Assembly (NCBI GenBank): GCA_937870635.1
Contig: CALMZP010000019.1
Location: 1 to 64,000 of the forward strand
Direction of reading: 5' to 3'
Length of the DNA stretch: 64,000 bases
Source: an uncultured Acidobacteriota bacterium
Lineage (GTDB): Bacteria > Acidobacteriota > Thermoanaerobaculia > Gp7-AA8
The translations under genes were made by a program, and so were the position numbers. The notes under the pieces were generated by a model. It did no database searches, was not told the origin of the DNA, and saw nothing but the letters and a program-made list of their open reading frames with translations. Within the stretch, counting starts at the first letter, position 1; each line of letters begins with the position of its first letter. This document shows, in pieces, positions 40,035-49,190 of the stretch.

Positions 40035-41924
40035 ATGCCTCGAACCAAACGCGTGGTCGGCACCGCCGGGCACATCGACCACGGTAAAACGTCCCTCGTC
40101 AAAGCGCTGACCGGCATCGATGCCGATCGTCTCCCCGAAGAAAAACGGCGCGGCATCACCATCGACCTCGGCTTCGCTCGCTGGTTCACCGACGAATACC
40201 AGATCGGATTCGTCGACGTCCCCGGCCACGAGCGGTTCGTGAAGAACATGCTCGCGGGCATCGGCGGCATCGACAGCGTGCTTCTCGTCGTGGCGGCGGA
40301 CGAGTCGATCAAGCCGCAGACGCGCGAGCATTTCGCCATCTGCAGGCTCCTGGCGATCCGCACGGGCGTCGTCGCAATCACGAAATCCGATCTTGTCGAG
40401 CCCGAGATCATCGAGCTGGTGAAGCTCGAGGTAGAGGATCTCGTGGCGGGAAGTTTTCTGGAAGGCCGGCCGATCGTCCCCGTGAGCGGCACCACCGGCA
40501 AGGGGCTCGACGACCTGCGGCGAGCCATTCTCGAATCGGTCGCGGAGATCAGCGACCGCGATTCCGCGACGCGCGTCTTCCGCCTTCCGATCGACCGTGC
40601 ATTCACGATGAAGGGCTTCGGCTCCGTCGTGACGGGGACGACCTACAGCGGCGAGGTGGCGTCGGACGCCGAGGTGGAGGTGATGCCGGGCGGCGATCGC
40701 AGCCGCGCGCGGTCCATTCAGGTCCATGGCGAATCGCGCTCCTCCGCGACCGCCGGCGAGCGCACGTCGATCAACCTGGCCGACATTCCACTGGACCGCC
40801 TGCACCGCGGCCAGCAACTCGTTCAACCCGGAACGGTGCGGGAGTCGCAGATCATCACGGCGAGACTCGATCTCCTTCCCGACGCGAAGCCGCTGCGGGA
40901 GCAGACGCGCCTCCGCTTCCACCACCTCGCCTCGGAGCTCCTTGGCAACTTCCGCTTCGTCGATGCCACGGACGGAGTGCTGCAGCCGGGCCGCAGCGCG
41001 TTCGTGCAGTTCCGGCTCGAGTCGCCCGTCGTCGCCGTCGCGGGAGATCGTTTTGTCGTGCGCCGATACTCGCCCGCGCTCACGATCGGCGGCGGCGTCG
41101 TGCTCGACCCGCTTCTCCCCAAGTTGAGCCGCGGAACGCGGGAAGAGCTTCTGGAAACCCTCGCCAGCGGCTCGCTCGTCGAGCGCGTCGAGCTCGTCGC
41201 GCGCATCGAAGGCCTGCGCGGCCTTTCGATCGATTCGGTCCGCGCAAGAACGGGCCTCACGATTCCTGCTCTCCGCGCCGAGCTGAAGAAGCTTCCGCAT
41301 CTGGAGAAAGTCGGGAATGGACGATGGCTTCATCGCGATGCGGTCACCGACTTCCGCCGCGGCTCGATCGAGTTCCTCGACCGTTACTTCAAGTCGAACC
41401 GGATGGCGGTGACGGTGCCGAAGGGCGAGTTCGTGCAGAAACTCATCCCGCCTCACACCGACCCGGCGATCGTCGAGTTTCTGCTGCGCGACCTTTCCAG
41501 TGAAACGATCGTGGACGTACGCGGTGACGTTCTGGAAATTCCGGGCCGCTCGAAGACTCTGGGGGGCGCGGAAGGGGAACTGGCGCGGATGATCGAGAAC
41601 CAGTTTCTCGAGGCCGGACTGAACTCGCCCGCTGTGTCGGTGCTCATCAAAGCGATGCCTCACCGGCCGAAGATGATCGAAGGCGTGATCGCCTTCCTGG
41701 TGAAGCAGGGCATCCTCGTGCGCATCGCCGAGGGCGTCTATCTGCACCGCGATACGATTGCCGCCGCGCGCCAGACGATGGCCGCGCACAAAGGCGAGAC
41801 CGTCGACGTCGGTCAGTTCAAGGAGCTGTTCGGGTTGTCGAGGAAGGTGGCGATCCCGCTGCTGGAGCTTTTCGACCGGGAGGGCGTGACGAAGCGGGTG
41901 GGCGACGCGCGACAGGTGCTTTGA
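40035..41924 (+). CDS. selB: Selenocysteine-specific translation elongation factor
   Basis: 629 residues. N-terminal GTPase: GHIDHGKTS (12-20), [32 protein letters not shown]. Domains II-III follow ([13 protein letters not shown]). The C-terminal about 250 residues are winged helices ([36 protein letters not shown]) that bind the SECIS hairpin. It delivers Sec-tRNA to UGA. selA, selC and selD are not in the window, and no in-frame-UGA selenoprotein was recognised. The 3' 107 nt are overlapped by the antisense-facing lipoprotein gene. Confidence 0.96.
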   Translation: MPRTKRVVGTAGHIDHGKTSLVKALTGIDADRLPEEKRRGITIDLGFARWFTDEYQIGFVDVPGHERFVKNMLAGIGGIDSVLLVVAADESIKPQTREHFAICRLLAIRTGVVAITKSDLVEPEIIELVKLEVEDLVAGSFLEGRPIVPVSGTTGKGLDDLRRAILESVAEISDRDSATRVFRLPIDRAFTMKGFGSVVTGTTYSGEVASDAEVEVMPGGDRSRARSIQVHGESRSSATAGERTSINLADIPLDRLHRGQQLVQPGTVRESQIITARLDLLPDAKPLREQTRLRFHHLASELLGNFRFVDATDGVLQPGRSAFVQFRLESPVVAVAGDRFVVRRYSPALTIGGGVVLDPLLPKLSRGTREELLETLASGSLVERVELVARIEGLRGLSIDSVRARTGLTIPALRAELKKLPHLEKVGNGRWLHRDAVTDFRRGSIEFLDRYFKSNRMAVTVPKGEFVQKLIPPHTDPAIVEFLLRDLSSETIVDVRGDVLEIPGRSKTLGGAEGELARMIENQFLEAGLNSPAVSVLIKAMPHRPKMIEGVIAFLVKQGILVRIAEGVYLHRDTIAAARQTMAAHKGETVDVGQFKELFGLSRKVAIPLLELFDREGVTKRVGDARQVL

Positions 41925-42630
41925 TCTGCTCGTATCCCGCGGGGATCTGAAACAGCGACGAGGCAACGTCTTTCTGCTGGATGGCAGTGACCGCGCGATC
42001 CACCGTCATCTTCGATTTTCCATACGGCAGCTCGGCGCGATCGACGAAGGGAAATCCCCGCGCATTCGTGAGGCCTTCGTCCGCCTGCGCGACGATTGCG
42101 GCCAGTCTCGTCGACGTTTCCCCGCTGACGTGCATCAGCGCGTGAAGATCATCGGGAATGAGCGGATGCTGGGCAAACCACAGCTCGCGCTGATACCCGC
42201 CGAGCCGGATGAAGGACTGCGTGGCCCGGGCTCCGAGAATCTCGCGCTGGGCGCCCGTCGCTTCGAACCGCGCGCGCGGAAGCTCACGGTCGACGGGCCG
42301 GCGCATGGCAGTGCGGCGCCGGGCGAGAAGGCTGGTCATCGACTCCGTGCGCCAGGTGCGCTCGAGATCGTTCACGAACGTGACGGTCTTCGCGCTCGTG
42401 TCGTAAAGACGCCACATCTCGGCGTCGTCCGTACTTCTCGCCTTCGAGCCTGCGACGAACACCGTATGGGCCGTGGTGCGATCGGCCGGCTGCAGCGTGG
42501 TCTGCACCGTGATCACCGTGGCGCGAACGGTCGGCCCGCGCCGCGCGGCGGTCCGCCGCGCCGGGACGATCTCTGACTGCTGACACGCGGCTAAAAGCAG
42601 CGCCGCGACGATGGCACCTCGGAAAATCAC
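41818..42630 (-). CDS. Lipoprotein, DUF4412-like
   Basis: 270 residues from a GTG directly after the polA stop. Lipobox ALLLAAC. The body includes RLYDTSAKTVTFVNDLERTWR and ends its recognisable part with [13 protein letters not shown], like DUF4412-type proteins. The last about 33 residues (Pro/Arg/Ser-rich) are encoded across the selB 3' end on the other strand. The original stop may have been near 41925. Confidence 0.75.
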   Translation of the reverse strand: MIFRGAIVAALLLAACQQSEIVPARRTAARRGPTVRATVITVQTTLQPADRTTAHTVFVAGSKARSTDDAEMWRLYDTSAKTVTFVNDLERTWRTESMTSLLARRRTAMRRPVDRELPRARFEATGAQREILGARATQSFIRLGGYQRELWFAQHPLIPDDLHALMHVSGETSTRLAAIVAQADEGLTNARGFPFVDRAELPYGKSKMTVDRAVTAIQQKDVASSLFQIPAGYEQIKAPVARRPPASSRPPGRKAPAAGSPPSSTTRTAP

Positions 42631-45294
42631 CTAGTCTTTCGCCTCGTACCAGCTCTTCCCCCAGTGCGCGTCCACTGCCAGCGGCACCGCGAGGGGGTAG
42701 ATCGTCTCCATCGTATCTTTGACGATTCCGGCAACCTTCTCTGCAGTCGCCTCCGGAGTCTCGATGACGATTTCATCATGAACCGTGAGCAGCATCCGCG
42801 CGTCCGCCGCTTCCGTGGTGAGCCGCTTGTCGAGAGCGATCATCGCCAGCTTCAGCAGGTCGGCCGCGGTGCCCTGAATGGGAGCGTTCGTGGCCATCCG
42901 TTCCGCGTTCCCGCGCACGACAAACGAACGGTTGTGAATCTCGGGGATGTAGCGCACGCGCCCGAAGAGAGTGGTCACTTTGCCCGTAGCTCGCGCCTCG
43001 TTGAGCGTGCGATCGAGAAACTCCTGAATCTTCGGATACCGCGCGAAGTAGGCCTCGATCCAGTCCTTGGCCTGCCCCGTGGAGATGCTCAACTCGTTCG
43101 ACAGGCGGAACGCCGACATCCCGTAAAGAACGCCGAAGTTGATGGTCTTCGCCGCCCGCCGCTGTTCAGCCGTCAACTGATCCTCGGCCACATTGAACAT
43201 CTTCGACGCGGTGGCCCGATGAATGTCCGCGCCGCGCCGGAAGGTCTCGATGAGGCTCTCGTCTTCGCTCATGTGCGCGAGGATGCGCAGCTCCACCTGC
43301 GAATAGTCGGCGGAAAGGAGCACGTAACCATCATCGGCAACGAATGCCTTGCGGATCGTGCGCCCGAGCTCCGTCCGGATGGGGATGTTCTGCAGGTTCG
43401 GGTCGGACGACGACAGCCGTCCCGTGGCAGCAACCGCCTGGTTGAACGACGTGTGTACGCGCCCGTCCGCGGCGACGAGCAGCGGCAGCGCGTCGACGTA
43501 AGTCCCTTTGAGCTTGTGAAGCTCGCGGTGCTGCAGGATCAGTTGCGGCACCGCATATCCGTGCGATGCCAGCTCGGTCAGGACTTCCACGCTCGTCGAA
43601 TAGCTCTTCGTGGTCTTGGTCTTCTTGACGGCGGGGTACTGAAGCTTCTCGAAGAGGACCTGCCCGAGCTGCATCGGCGAGTTGATGTTGAACTCCATCC
43701 CCGCTTCGGCGTAGATCTGTTTCTCGAGCTCGGCGATCGTGGCGCCCATCGAGTTCGACATCTGCCTGAGCAGCCCGACGTCGACGCGGATGCCGCGCTT
43801 CTCCATGCGCGCGAGGACCGGAACCAGCGGAATCTCGATCCGGTCGTAAATGTCGAGCAGAGCGGGATCGCGGCGCAGCTCCGGCTCGAGCATCGTGGCC
43901 AGTGACATCGCCACATCCGACTTTTCGCCGAGGTACTGCTGGTAGGGAGCGAGAGGGGAGGAACCGATCTCGTGTTCGATCGCGAAGAGCGGAGCTGTTT
44001 TCGCCACGTCCTTGCGCGCAACGACGTCGATCTTGAGGCGATCGCGCGCGACGTTGCCGAACGCGTGGCTGGGAAGGCCGGGGTTGATCACGTAGGACAT
44101 GAGCATCGTGTCGGTGAACGTCTCCGGCACGGGCCATCCAGCGGCCGCGAGGCGCCGGATCTGCAGCTTGGCATCGTGAGCGACGAACGTTCGTCCGGAC
44201 GAGAGCAGCGCGCGCACCGCTTCGCGAATCTCGCTTGTGCCGCCGGCGGCATCGGCGATGGGAATGATCAGGGAATCGTGCGGCGCGCGGGAGATCGAGA
44301 TGGCCAGGACGTCGTCGAACGCGTCAGCGGTCGCCGGCTCCACCCACAGGCCGAGATTCGCGGAGTCGTCTCCCGCGTAACGAGCGATCTCTTCAGCCGT
44401 CGATGCGAACCGGTACTCCTTCGGCTGCACCGGAGCGTCCGGCAGGAACTCCTGCATCAGCGACGCGAACTCGAGGCGTGAGAACACGTCGTGAAGGCGC
44501 GCGCGGTCCGGCTCCTGACGCTTGAGCGTCTCGAAATCCAGGTCGAGGTCGAGATCACATTTGATGCGCGCCAGATCGCGCGACAGGAACGCCTTGTCCC
44601 GATTCTCTTCCAGTGTCTTCTTCTGCGATGCGCGCTTGATCTGGTCGAGGTTCTCGTAGACGCCCTCGAGCGATCCGAACTGCTGGATGAGCGTCTTCGC
44701 ACCCTTCTCACCGATTCCTGGAACGCCCGGGATGTTGTCGATCGCGTCGCCCCAGATGGCCATCACGTCGACGACCTTCTCCGGCGGCAGACCGAACGCT
44801 TCTTCGACACCTTTCGAGTCGTACATGACCTCGCGCCCGGTGTGGTAGAACGAGATGCCCTCGCCGACGAGCTGGAAGAAGTCCTTGTCGCTCGTCGCCA
44901 GCGTGACGTGGTACCCGCGATCGCGCGCTGCGCACGCCAGGGACCCGAGGAAATCGTCGGCCTCCCACTCGGAGGCCCGGATGATCGGAATGCGGAAACC
45001 TTCCAGCACTTCATATACGAGCGGAATCTGCACCGACAGGTCGTCGGGCATCGGTTTGCGATCTTTCTTGTAGTCCTCGAACTGCGCCTCTCGAACGGTG
45101 GACGGACCTTCGTCGAACGCAACGGCGATCGAATCGGGCTCGAAGTCCTTCAGCAGCTTCCGCAGCATCTGCACGAAGCCGTAGACGGCGTTGGTGGCGA
45201 ACCCGGAGGAGTTGGTCAGGTTCCGGATCGCGTAGTACGACCGGTAGACGTTGTTGGATCCATCGATGAGAATCAGTGAGGGCTTCTTCGGCAC
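42631..45294 (-). CDS. polA: DNA polymerase I
   Basis: 887 residues. 5'-3' exonuclease (1 to about 290; LILIDGSNNVYRSYYA, AFDEGPSTVREAQFEDYK), a 3'-5' exonuclease-like domain (about 305-470), and the polymerase (about 500-887; LLSADYSQVELRIL motif A, RRAAKTINFGVLYGMS motif B, LLTVHDEIVIE motif C). The proofreading acidic residues are missing: where E. coli has DTETD there is LWVEPATAD, and the KYD region reads KLQ. It is therefore probably proofreading-deficient, as in Taq. Confidence 0.97.
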   Translation of the reverse strand: MPKKPSLILIDGSNNVYRSYYAIRNLTNSSGFATNAVYGFVQMLRKLLKDFEPDSIAVAFDEGPSTVREAQFEDYKKDRKPMPDDLSVQIPLVYEVLEGFRIPIIRASEWEADDFLGSLACAARDRGYHVTLATSDKDFFQLVGEGISFYHTGREVMYDSKGVEEAFGLPPEKVVDVMAIWGDAIDNIPGVPGIGEKGAKTLIQQFGSLEGVYENLDQIKRASQKKTLEENRDKAFLSRDLARIKCDLDLDLDFETLKRQEPDRARLHDVFSRLEFASLMQEFLPDAPVQPKEYRFASTAEEIARYAGDDSANLGLWVEPATADAFDDVLAISISRAPHDSLIIPIADAAGGTSEIREAVRALLSSGRTFVAHDAKLQIRRLAAAGWPVPETFTDTMLMSYVINPGLPSHAFGNVARDRLKIDVVARKDVAKTAPLFAIEHEIGSSPLAPYQQYLGEKSDVAMSLATMLEPELRRDPALLDIYDRIEIPLVPVLARMEKRGIRVDVGLLRQMSNSMGATIAELEKQIYAEAGMEFNINSPMQLGQVLFEKLQYPAVKKTKTTKSYSTSVEVLTELASHGYAVPQLILQHRELHKLKGTYVDALPLLVAADGRVHTSFNQAVAATGRLSSSDPNLQNIPIRTELGRTIRKAFVADDGYVLLSADYSQVELRILAHMSEDESLIETFRRGADIHRATASKMFNVAEDQLTAEQRRAAKTINFGVLYGMSAFRLSNELSISTGQAKDWIEAYFARYPKIQEFLDRTLNEARATGKVTTLFGRVRYIPEIHNRSFVVRGNAERMATNAPIQGTAADLLKLAMIALDKRLTTEAADARMLLTVHDEIVIETPEATAEKVAGIVKDTMETIYPLAVPLAVDAHWGKSWYEAKD

Positions 45295-45310
45295 GGGCGG
45301 AGGATTGTAG

Positions 45311-45474
45311 TCCGCCCACCCCTTCCACCGTGACGCCGCCTACCCACCGCCCGTAAAAGCGAAGACAACGCGGACAACCCACACACGGGTGGTCGGGCGG
45401 TCGGCGTCACGGGGGGGGAAGGCAGGCGTCACGGTGGCGCGGGCGGGTGGCCTCACGGGCGGCAAGGGTGGGCG
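45311..45474. repeat. 24-bp repeats in inverted arms (GGCGTCACGG family), copy B
   Basis: Left part 45311-45353 carries the CCACCGTGACGCC orientation. After about 35 bp, the right part 45389-45474 carries GGCGTCACGG units at 45403, 45425 and 45449 (22- and 24-bp steps). It lies directly upstream of polA on the minus strand. Confidence 0.75.
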
Positions 45475-45888
45475 GAAAACACAAACGGAGCCTTTTGGGC
45501 TCCGTCGTGCGAAAAGGGGCTGGACCGCTGCGGCCAGTTGGTAGGGTTCAAGGAAGCTATGTGATTAATCGTCCAAAATCGGTCCAATTTTTAAGGAGGG
45601 AGCCCGCAGCGGCCACTAAGCGCGAACGAATCAGGCTGGATTCGCGCGTCGGTTCCGAATTTTCTGTCGAAACCATTTTCATGTTGGGTTCCCTCTTTGC
45701 TAGAAGCGCGCCAGCAGTGTGAGGTCCATCACGGACCAACGTTTTTCACCCCCTCGTGGCGGACGCAACCGACTGAACTATCAGGAAAAACGCAACTTCT
45801 ACTGATGCGCTTGTGAAAAGTGGCGCTAACGACGCGCTGGAAACTTTTGCCGCAGGTGGCCCCCCGGTTGCAATTCTGACCGCCCGGC
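45475..45888. other. Long divergent gap with hairpins, no supported gene
   Basis: Between copy B of the 24-bp repeats and the barrel-protein gene. A perfect 8-bp hairpin ACGGAGCC-TTTTG-GGCTCCGT lies at 45485-45505; read on the minus strand it is followed by a T-rich stretch, so it could terminate a minus-strand transcript. CCGCTGCGG (about 45525) has its complement CCGCAGCGG (about 45604). A consensus Shine-Dalgarno TAAGGAGG (45591-45598) has no start codon after it. A structured RNA is possible but no class was recognised. Short frames here lack support. Confidence 0.45.
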
Positions 45889-46554
45889 ATGAAGAAACTA
45901 TTGCTCCTCCTTCTCTGCTCCACAGCCGCCTCGGCCGAAGCTCAGAACTGGAGCCTCGGGGTCGGAACCGGACCCTTCGTCTTCGGCCACTTCGTCCGCC
46001 GGACGACCCGCGTGGCCACACCCGAGGGAAGTGCGACGCAGACCGTCACGCTTTCCGCGGCGACGCGCGCCGGTCTTTCGGTCGGCATCGAGCGCAGCTT
46101 CGGCGATCGATTCGCCATCCGCTTCGAAGGCGCGTTCACGCGAGCGCCCCTCGCGGTCAAAGGTGACGAGCGCCAGGATGACGCCGTCGACATTCCGGCC
46201 GGCGACCTCGACGTAGCGACGATGATGCTGCCACTCGTCGTGCGCATCAATCCGCGCGGCACGTTCCGGTTTCACATCATGGGCGGTCCGGCGGCCGCCG
46301 CCTACACGATCCGAACGCGAACGAACGCGGCCGGCTCGATTCCCATCTTCCGGGGCACCCGAACGGAATGGGGCGGCGCGTTCGGCGCGGGCATGGCGTG
46401 GCAGTGGAACGAGAACTTCGGGATCGAAGGATCGATCCTCGACATCAACACGTCGTCGCCCTTCCGCAAGGACGAGATCGGCGGGCTGGGCACCGTCGAG
46501 ATCGAGCGCCCCGACAACCTTCACAGCACGATCGGTATCCGCTACCGGTTTTGA
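45889..46554 (+). CDS. Outer-membrane beta-barrel protein
   Basis: 221 residues with signal peptide (MKKLLLLLLCSTAASAEA). The mature part alternates hydrophobic strands (LSVGIERSFGDRFAIRFEGAF landmarks, FRFHIMGGPAAAAYTI, WGGAFGAGMAWQWNENFGIEGSI) and ends in the C-terminal Phe (IGIRYRF) recognised by the BAM machinery. Length suits an eight-stranded barrel. It overlaps the convergent membrane-protein gene by 13 nt. Confidence 0.85.
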   Translation: MKKLLLLLLCSTAASAEAQNWSLGVGTGPFVFGHFVRRTTRVATPEGSATQTVTLSAATRAGLSVGIERSFGDRFAIRFEGAFTRAPLAVKGDERQDDAVDIPAGDLDVATMMLPLVVRINPRGTFRFHIMGGPAAAAYTIRTRTNAAGSIPIFRGTRTEWGGAFGAGMAWQWNENFGIEGSILDINTSSPFRKDEIGGLGTVEIERPDNLHSTIGIRYRF

Positions 46555-48188
46555 GTCAACGATCGCAGGAGGAGCGCCGCGCGCCTCGACTGCGGATCCT
46601 CACGCAGTTTGCGCTGCAGTTCCGAGACTGCGCGGGCGCGGTCGGCAGCGCCGCTCTCGACCTGAGCCCGCTGATATCCGGCGCCCTCCGGATAAACGGC
46701 CGTGTACTCGCGATCGAGCAGCTTCGCATTCACTCCATTGCGACGGATGAAGACCATTCCGTCGTCGTCGAAGTGCACCAGTGCCCAGCGGGACCGCGGA
46801 AATCGCGTCGCGGTGATGGGCGCGAACGACTGCGTGACCTTCCCATCACGTCCGATGGTCGTCACTTGATCGAGCGTATCGACGTACTCGAGAATCGCGT
46901 ACTCGATCTGGTATTCGCTCAACAACCTGTTCCACGCCCGGCTGTCCGAGCGCGCGGCGGCCAGCTGTTGCATCAATGAAAGAAAAACCTCGTTGCGGCC
47001 GTCGATGAAGATCCGGCGCTCGGGGTAGAGCGCCCAGGCGAGATACCCGCCCATGTTGTAGCTGTTCATCATGTGACCGCGCGGGTCTTCCTTCTCGACC
47101 CACGTCGCGATGCGATCGGGAAAGTACGACGCCACGCCGAAACCGCGCTCGAACGGGTAACGCACCGTCAGCACGACGAGCAGGGCAGCCACGCCGGCCG
47201 CGAGAAGGGCGCCCTTCCACGCGGTCCGAAGCCGCGCGACTTCCGGGGCGATCAGCATCGGCACGAAGGTGCAGAACAGGCTCACGTTGCGGATGTACCG
47301 CAGCGCGATGTAGCCGAGGAAAGCACCGACGAAGATGCTGCGCCAGCGCCGCTCGCGGGCGGCGAGCACCAGGAAGATCGCCGCCATCGCAAAGAGCAGA
47401 AAGAAGACGGGCGTCCGGTACAAGTCGGGCGAGCGCCATTCATCGTTGTTCACGACTCCCGATTCGATGATGGCGGTCAGCTCGAACGGCACCGTCAGAA
47501 CCCGGTAGCCGAATGGATTTGCAAGGCTGGCAATCGTGGAAGCGATCGTGGCGAGCGCGATCGGCATGAATCTCGGGCGCGCCTCGAAGAACACCGCTGC
47601 CGCGACGAGGCCCTGAATCACGATCCCGACGATCACCGCGGCATGCACGTTCGCCCACAGAGCGGCGATCAGCGGGATCGGAATGAGAAGACGACGGCCG
47701 CCCCCGCGTACGAATTCATCGAGCAGGACCCACGTGAGCACGGCAAAGAGAACGGTGAAGATCTCCGGCCGCTCGATGTATCGAATGACGCCGCCGGCGA
47801 CAGCCAGAAAGAGGAGACCGCTCGCCGCGACAGGGCCGGCACCTCGGCGAAGGGCATACCAGCCGGCGATCGAAAGGGTCAGCGCGATGACGAGCGATTT
47901 CGCAACGGCGATCCCGGCCGGGCCGAACGCGTGATAAATCCAGAACTGCGAGAGCTGAAAGAGCCACTCGTGATCGATGTACTCATGACCCTGAGCGGTG
48001 AAGCTGAAGACATCGACCCGCGGGATCTGGCCCGTCGTCGCGATCACCTCTCCCGTCTTGAGGTGCCACCAGAAGTCGAGGTCGGCGACCTTGCAGATTC
48101 CGGCACCGAACGCCGCTACGAACGCGGCCGCGACGACCACGACCTGGGCCCCGCGGGAGACGGTGGGCGGGGGCGCAGGCAGGCTCAA
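46542..48188 (-). CDS. Polytopic membrane protein, GT-C-like
   Basis: 548 residues with about 10-11 membrane helices. The first periplasmic loop has DFWWHLKTGEVIATTGQIPRVDVFS, a pattern (D-x-W-W-H-x-x-T-G) seen in GT-C-type glycosyltransferase-like membrane proteins of several phyla. The C-terminal about 170 residues are soluble (YNMGGYLAWALYPERRIFIDGRNE), with the YxGGYL-W motif shared by that group. No substrate can be named. It overlaps the small DUF1858-like gene by 4 nt. Confidence 0.82.
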   Translation of the reverse strand: MSLPAPPPTVSRGAQVVVVAAAFVAAFGAGICKVADLDFWWHLKTGEVIATTGQIPRVDVFSFTAQGHEYIDHEWLFQLSQFWIYHAFGPAGIAVAKSLVIALTLSIAGWYALRRGAGPVAASGLLFLAVAGGVIRYIERPEIFTVLFAVLTWVLLDEFVRGGGRRLLIPIPLIAALWANVHAAVIVGIVIQGLVAAAVFFEARPRFMPIALATIASTIASLANPFGYRVLTVPFELTAIIESGVVNNDEWRSPDLYRTPVFFLLFAMAAIFLVLAARERRWRSIFVGAFLGYIALRYIRNVSLFCTFVPMLIAPEVARLRTAWKGALLAAGVAALLVVLTVRYPFERGFGVASYFPDRIATWVEKEDPRGHMMNSYNMGGYLAWALYPERRIFIDGRNEVFLSLMQQLAAARSDSRAWNRLLSEYQIEYAILEYVDTLDQVTTIGRDGKVTQSFAPITATRFPRSRWALVHFDDDGMVFIRRNGVNAKLLDREYTAVYPEGAGYQRAQVESGAADRARAVSELQRKLREDPQSRRAALLLRSLTQNR

Positions 48189-48409
48189 GAGCGAAAGAGG
48201 GAGTTCAGATCGTTCAACAGCTTTTCCAGCGAAAGCCCGTACCCCCCTGCCACCTCGGCAAGGGTCTCGTCGCTGGCGGAATCACAGTTCGAGCAGCCAC
48301 CGAGATGATAGGAAGCGAACACCCACTTCGCAGCAGGGTGAAGCGCCAGCGCTTCCTCCACCGTCATGCCCGGTTGGAACTGGTGGTGAGTCGTTTCAGC
48401 CATCGGCAC
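48185..48409 (-). CDS. DUF1858-like small redox disulfide protein
   Basis: 74 residues (possible start two codons later). Matches the 'hybrid-cluster-protein-associated disulfide' / DUF1858 pattern: GMTVEEALALHPAAKWVFASY, a Cys pair GGCSNCD, then SDETLAEVAGGYGLSLEKLLNDLN. Family members bind metal or form disulfides; function is unclear. Cotranscribed with the polytopic protein and divergent from moaD. Confidence 0.85.
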   Translation of the reverse strand: MPMAETTHHQFQPGMTVEEALALHPAAKWVFASYHLGGCSNCDSASDETLAEVAGGYGLSLEKLLNDLNSLFRS

Positions 48410-48434
48410 CCGGCAGTTTAAACTTGAACGCCTG

Positions 48435-48680
48435 ATGAAGGTCAGACTCCTCTATTTCGCGATCCTCAAGGACATTACCGGCCGGAGCGAGGCCGAGCTG
48501 ACTTTGCCCGAGGGGACGCTGGCCGGCGACGTCTGGACGTCGATGCGGAATCAGTACGCTCAACTCGCTGGCTATGCTCAACCGCCGATGATCGCCGTGA
48601 ACGAGGCGTATGCGCGGCCAGAAACGCGGCTCCGCGACGGCGACGAGCTCGCTTTCATTCCGCCCGTCGCGGGAGGATAG
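48435..48680 (+). CDS. moaD: Molybdopterin synthase sulfur carrier subunit
   Basis: 81 residues, beta-grasp fold, ends in the required Gly-Gly (IPPVAGG). Its C-terminal thiocarboxylate gives sulfur to precursor Z. N-terminal VRLLYFAILKDITGRSE is typical. moaE follows after 93 bp. Confidence 0.93.
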   Translation: MKVRLLYFAILKDITGRSEAELTLPEGTLAGDVWTSMRNQYAQLAGYAQPPMIAVNEAYARPETRLRDGDELAFIPPVAGG

Positions 48681-48773
48681 CGTCCGCGAGCGACAAGCAA
48701 CCACGAGGTGCTTCCCTGGATCATCCGCGTAGCCCGGGATGACAATCTGTACACTTCGCGCTTCGATCGACCG

Positions 48774-49190
48774 ATGTCCTATCTGACCGATTCCCCCATC
48801 GATTCCGCCGCGCTGCGGCGGCAGGTGATGCGCGACTCCGATGGCGCCTGTGTCATTTTCGAGGGTGTGGTTCGCAACCATCACGAAGGAAAGCGCGTCG
48901 AGTCGATCTTCTACGATGCCTACCGGCCGATGGCCGAGAAGGAGATCGAGAAAGTGATTCGGAGCGTCGAGCTCGACTTTCCCGGCGTCGCGGTCGCCGT
49001 CCTCCACCGGCTCGGCCAGCTGGGGATCGGCGACATCTCCATCACGATTGCCTGCGCCGCGGCTCACCGCGCCGACGCGTACGCGGCTTCGCGCGCGATC
49101 ATCGACCGAGTGAAAGAAACCGTTCCGATCTGGAAGAAGGAGCGGGGGCCCGACGGCGAGGAATGGGTGGGATGGCAGGGCCGGTGCTGA
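48774..49190 (+). CDS. moaE: Molybdopterin synthase catalytic subunit
   Basis: 138 residues from the ATG at 48774; the longer upstream frame is not MoaE-like. Landmarks: CVIFEGVVRNHHEGKRVESIFYDAY (landmark GVVRNHHEGK), AVLHRLGQLGIGDISI, AHRADAYAASRAIIDRVKETVPIWKKE with the catalytic lysines. It makes molybdopterin with MoaD. Other Mo-cofactor genes are absent from the window. Confidence 0.94.
   Translation: MSYLTDSPIDSAALRRQVMRDSDGACVIFEGVVRNHHEGKRVESIFYDAYRPMAEKEIEKVIRSVELDFPGVAVAVLHRLGQLGIGDISITIACAAAHRADAYAASRAIIDRVKETVPIWKKERGPDGEEWVGWQGRC

Noticed and set aside
39021-41966. 981-codon minus-strand open frame across the histidine kinase and selB
   Set aside because: Compositional shadow: both sense-strand genes have complete family motifs over the same DNA.
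45500-45600. tRNA-like GGTTCAAG loop in the divergent gap
   Set aside because: No cloverleaf stems or acceptor complementarity could be built around it.
45447-45722. Possible 91-residue gene in the polA-upstream gap
   Set aside because: Starts in repeat DNA, has no ribosome-binding site at its start, no recognisable domain and biased composition.
48700-48760. CATCCGCGTAGCCCGGGATGAC as another CATCCCGAG-type arm
   Set aside because: Only a short partial match, with no convincing facing arm.
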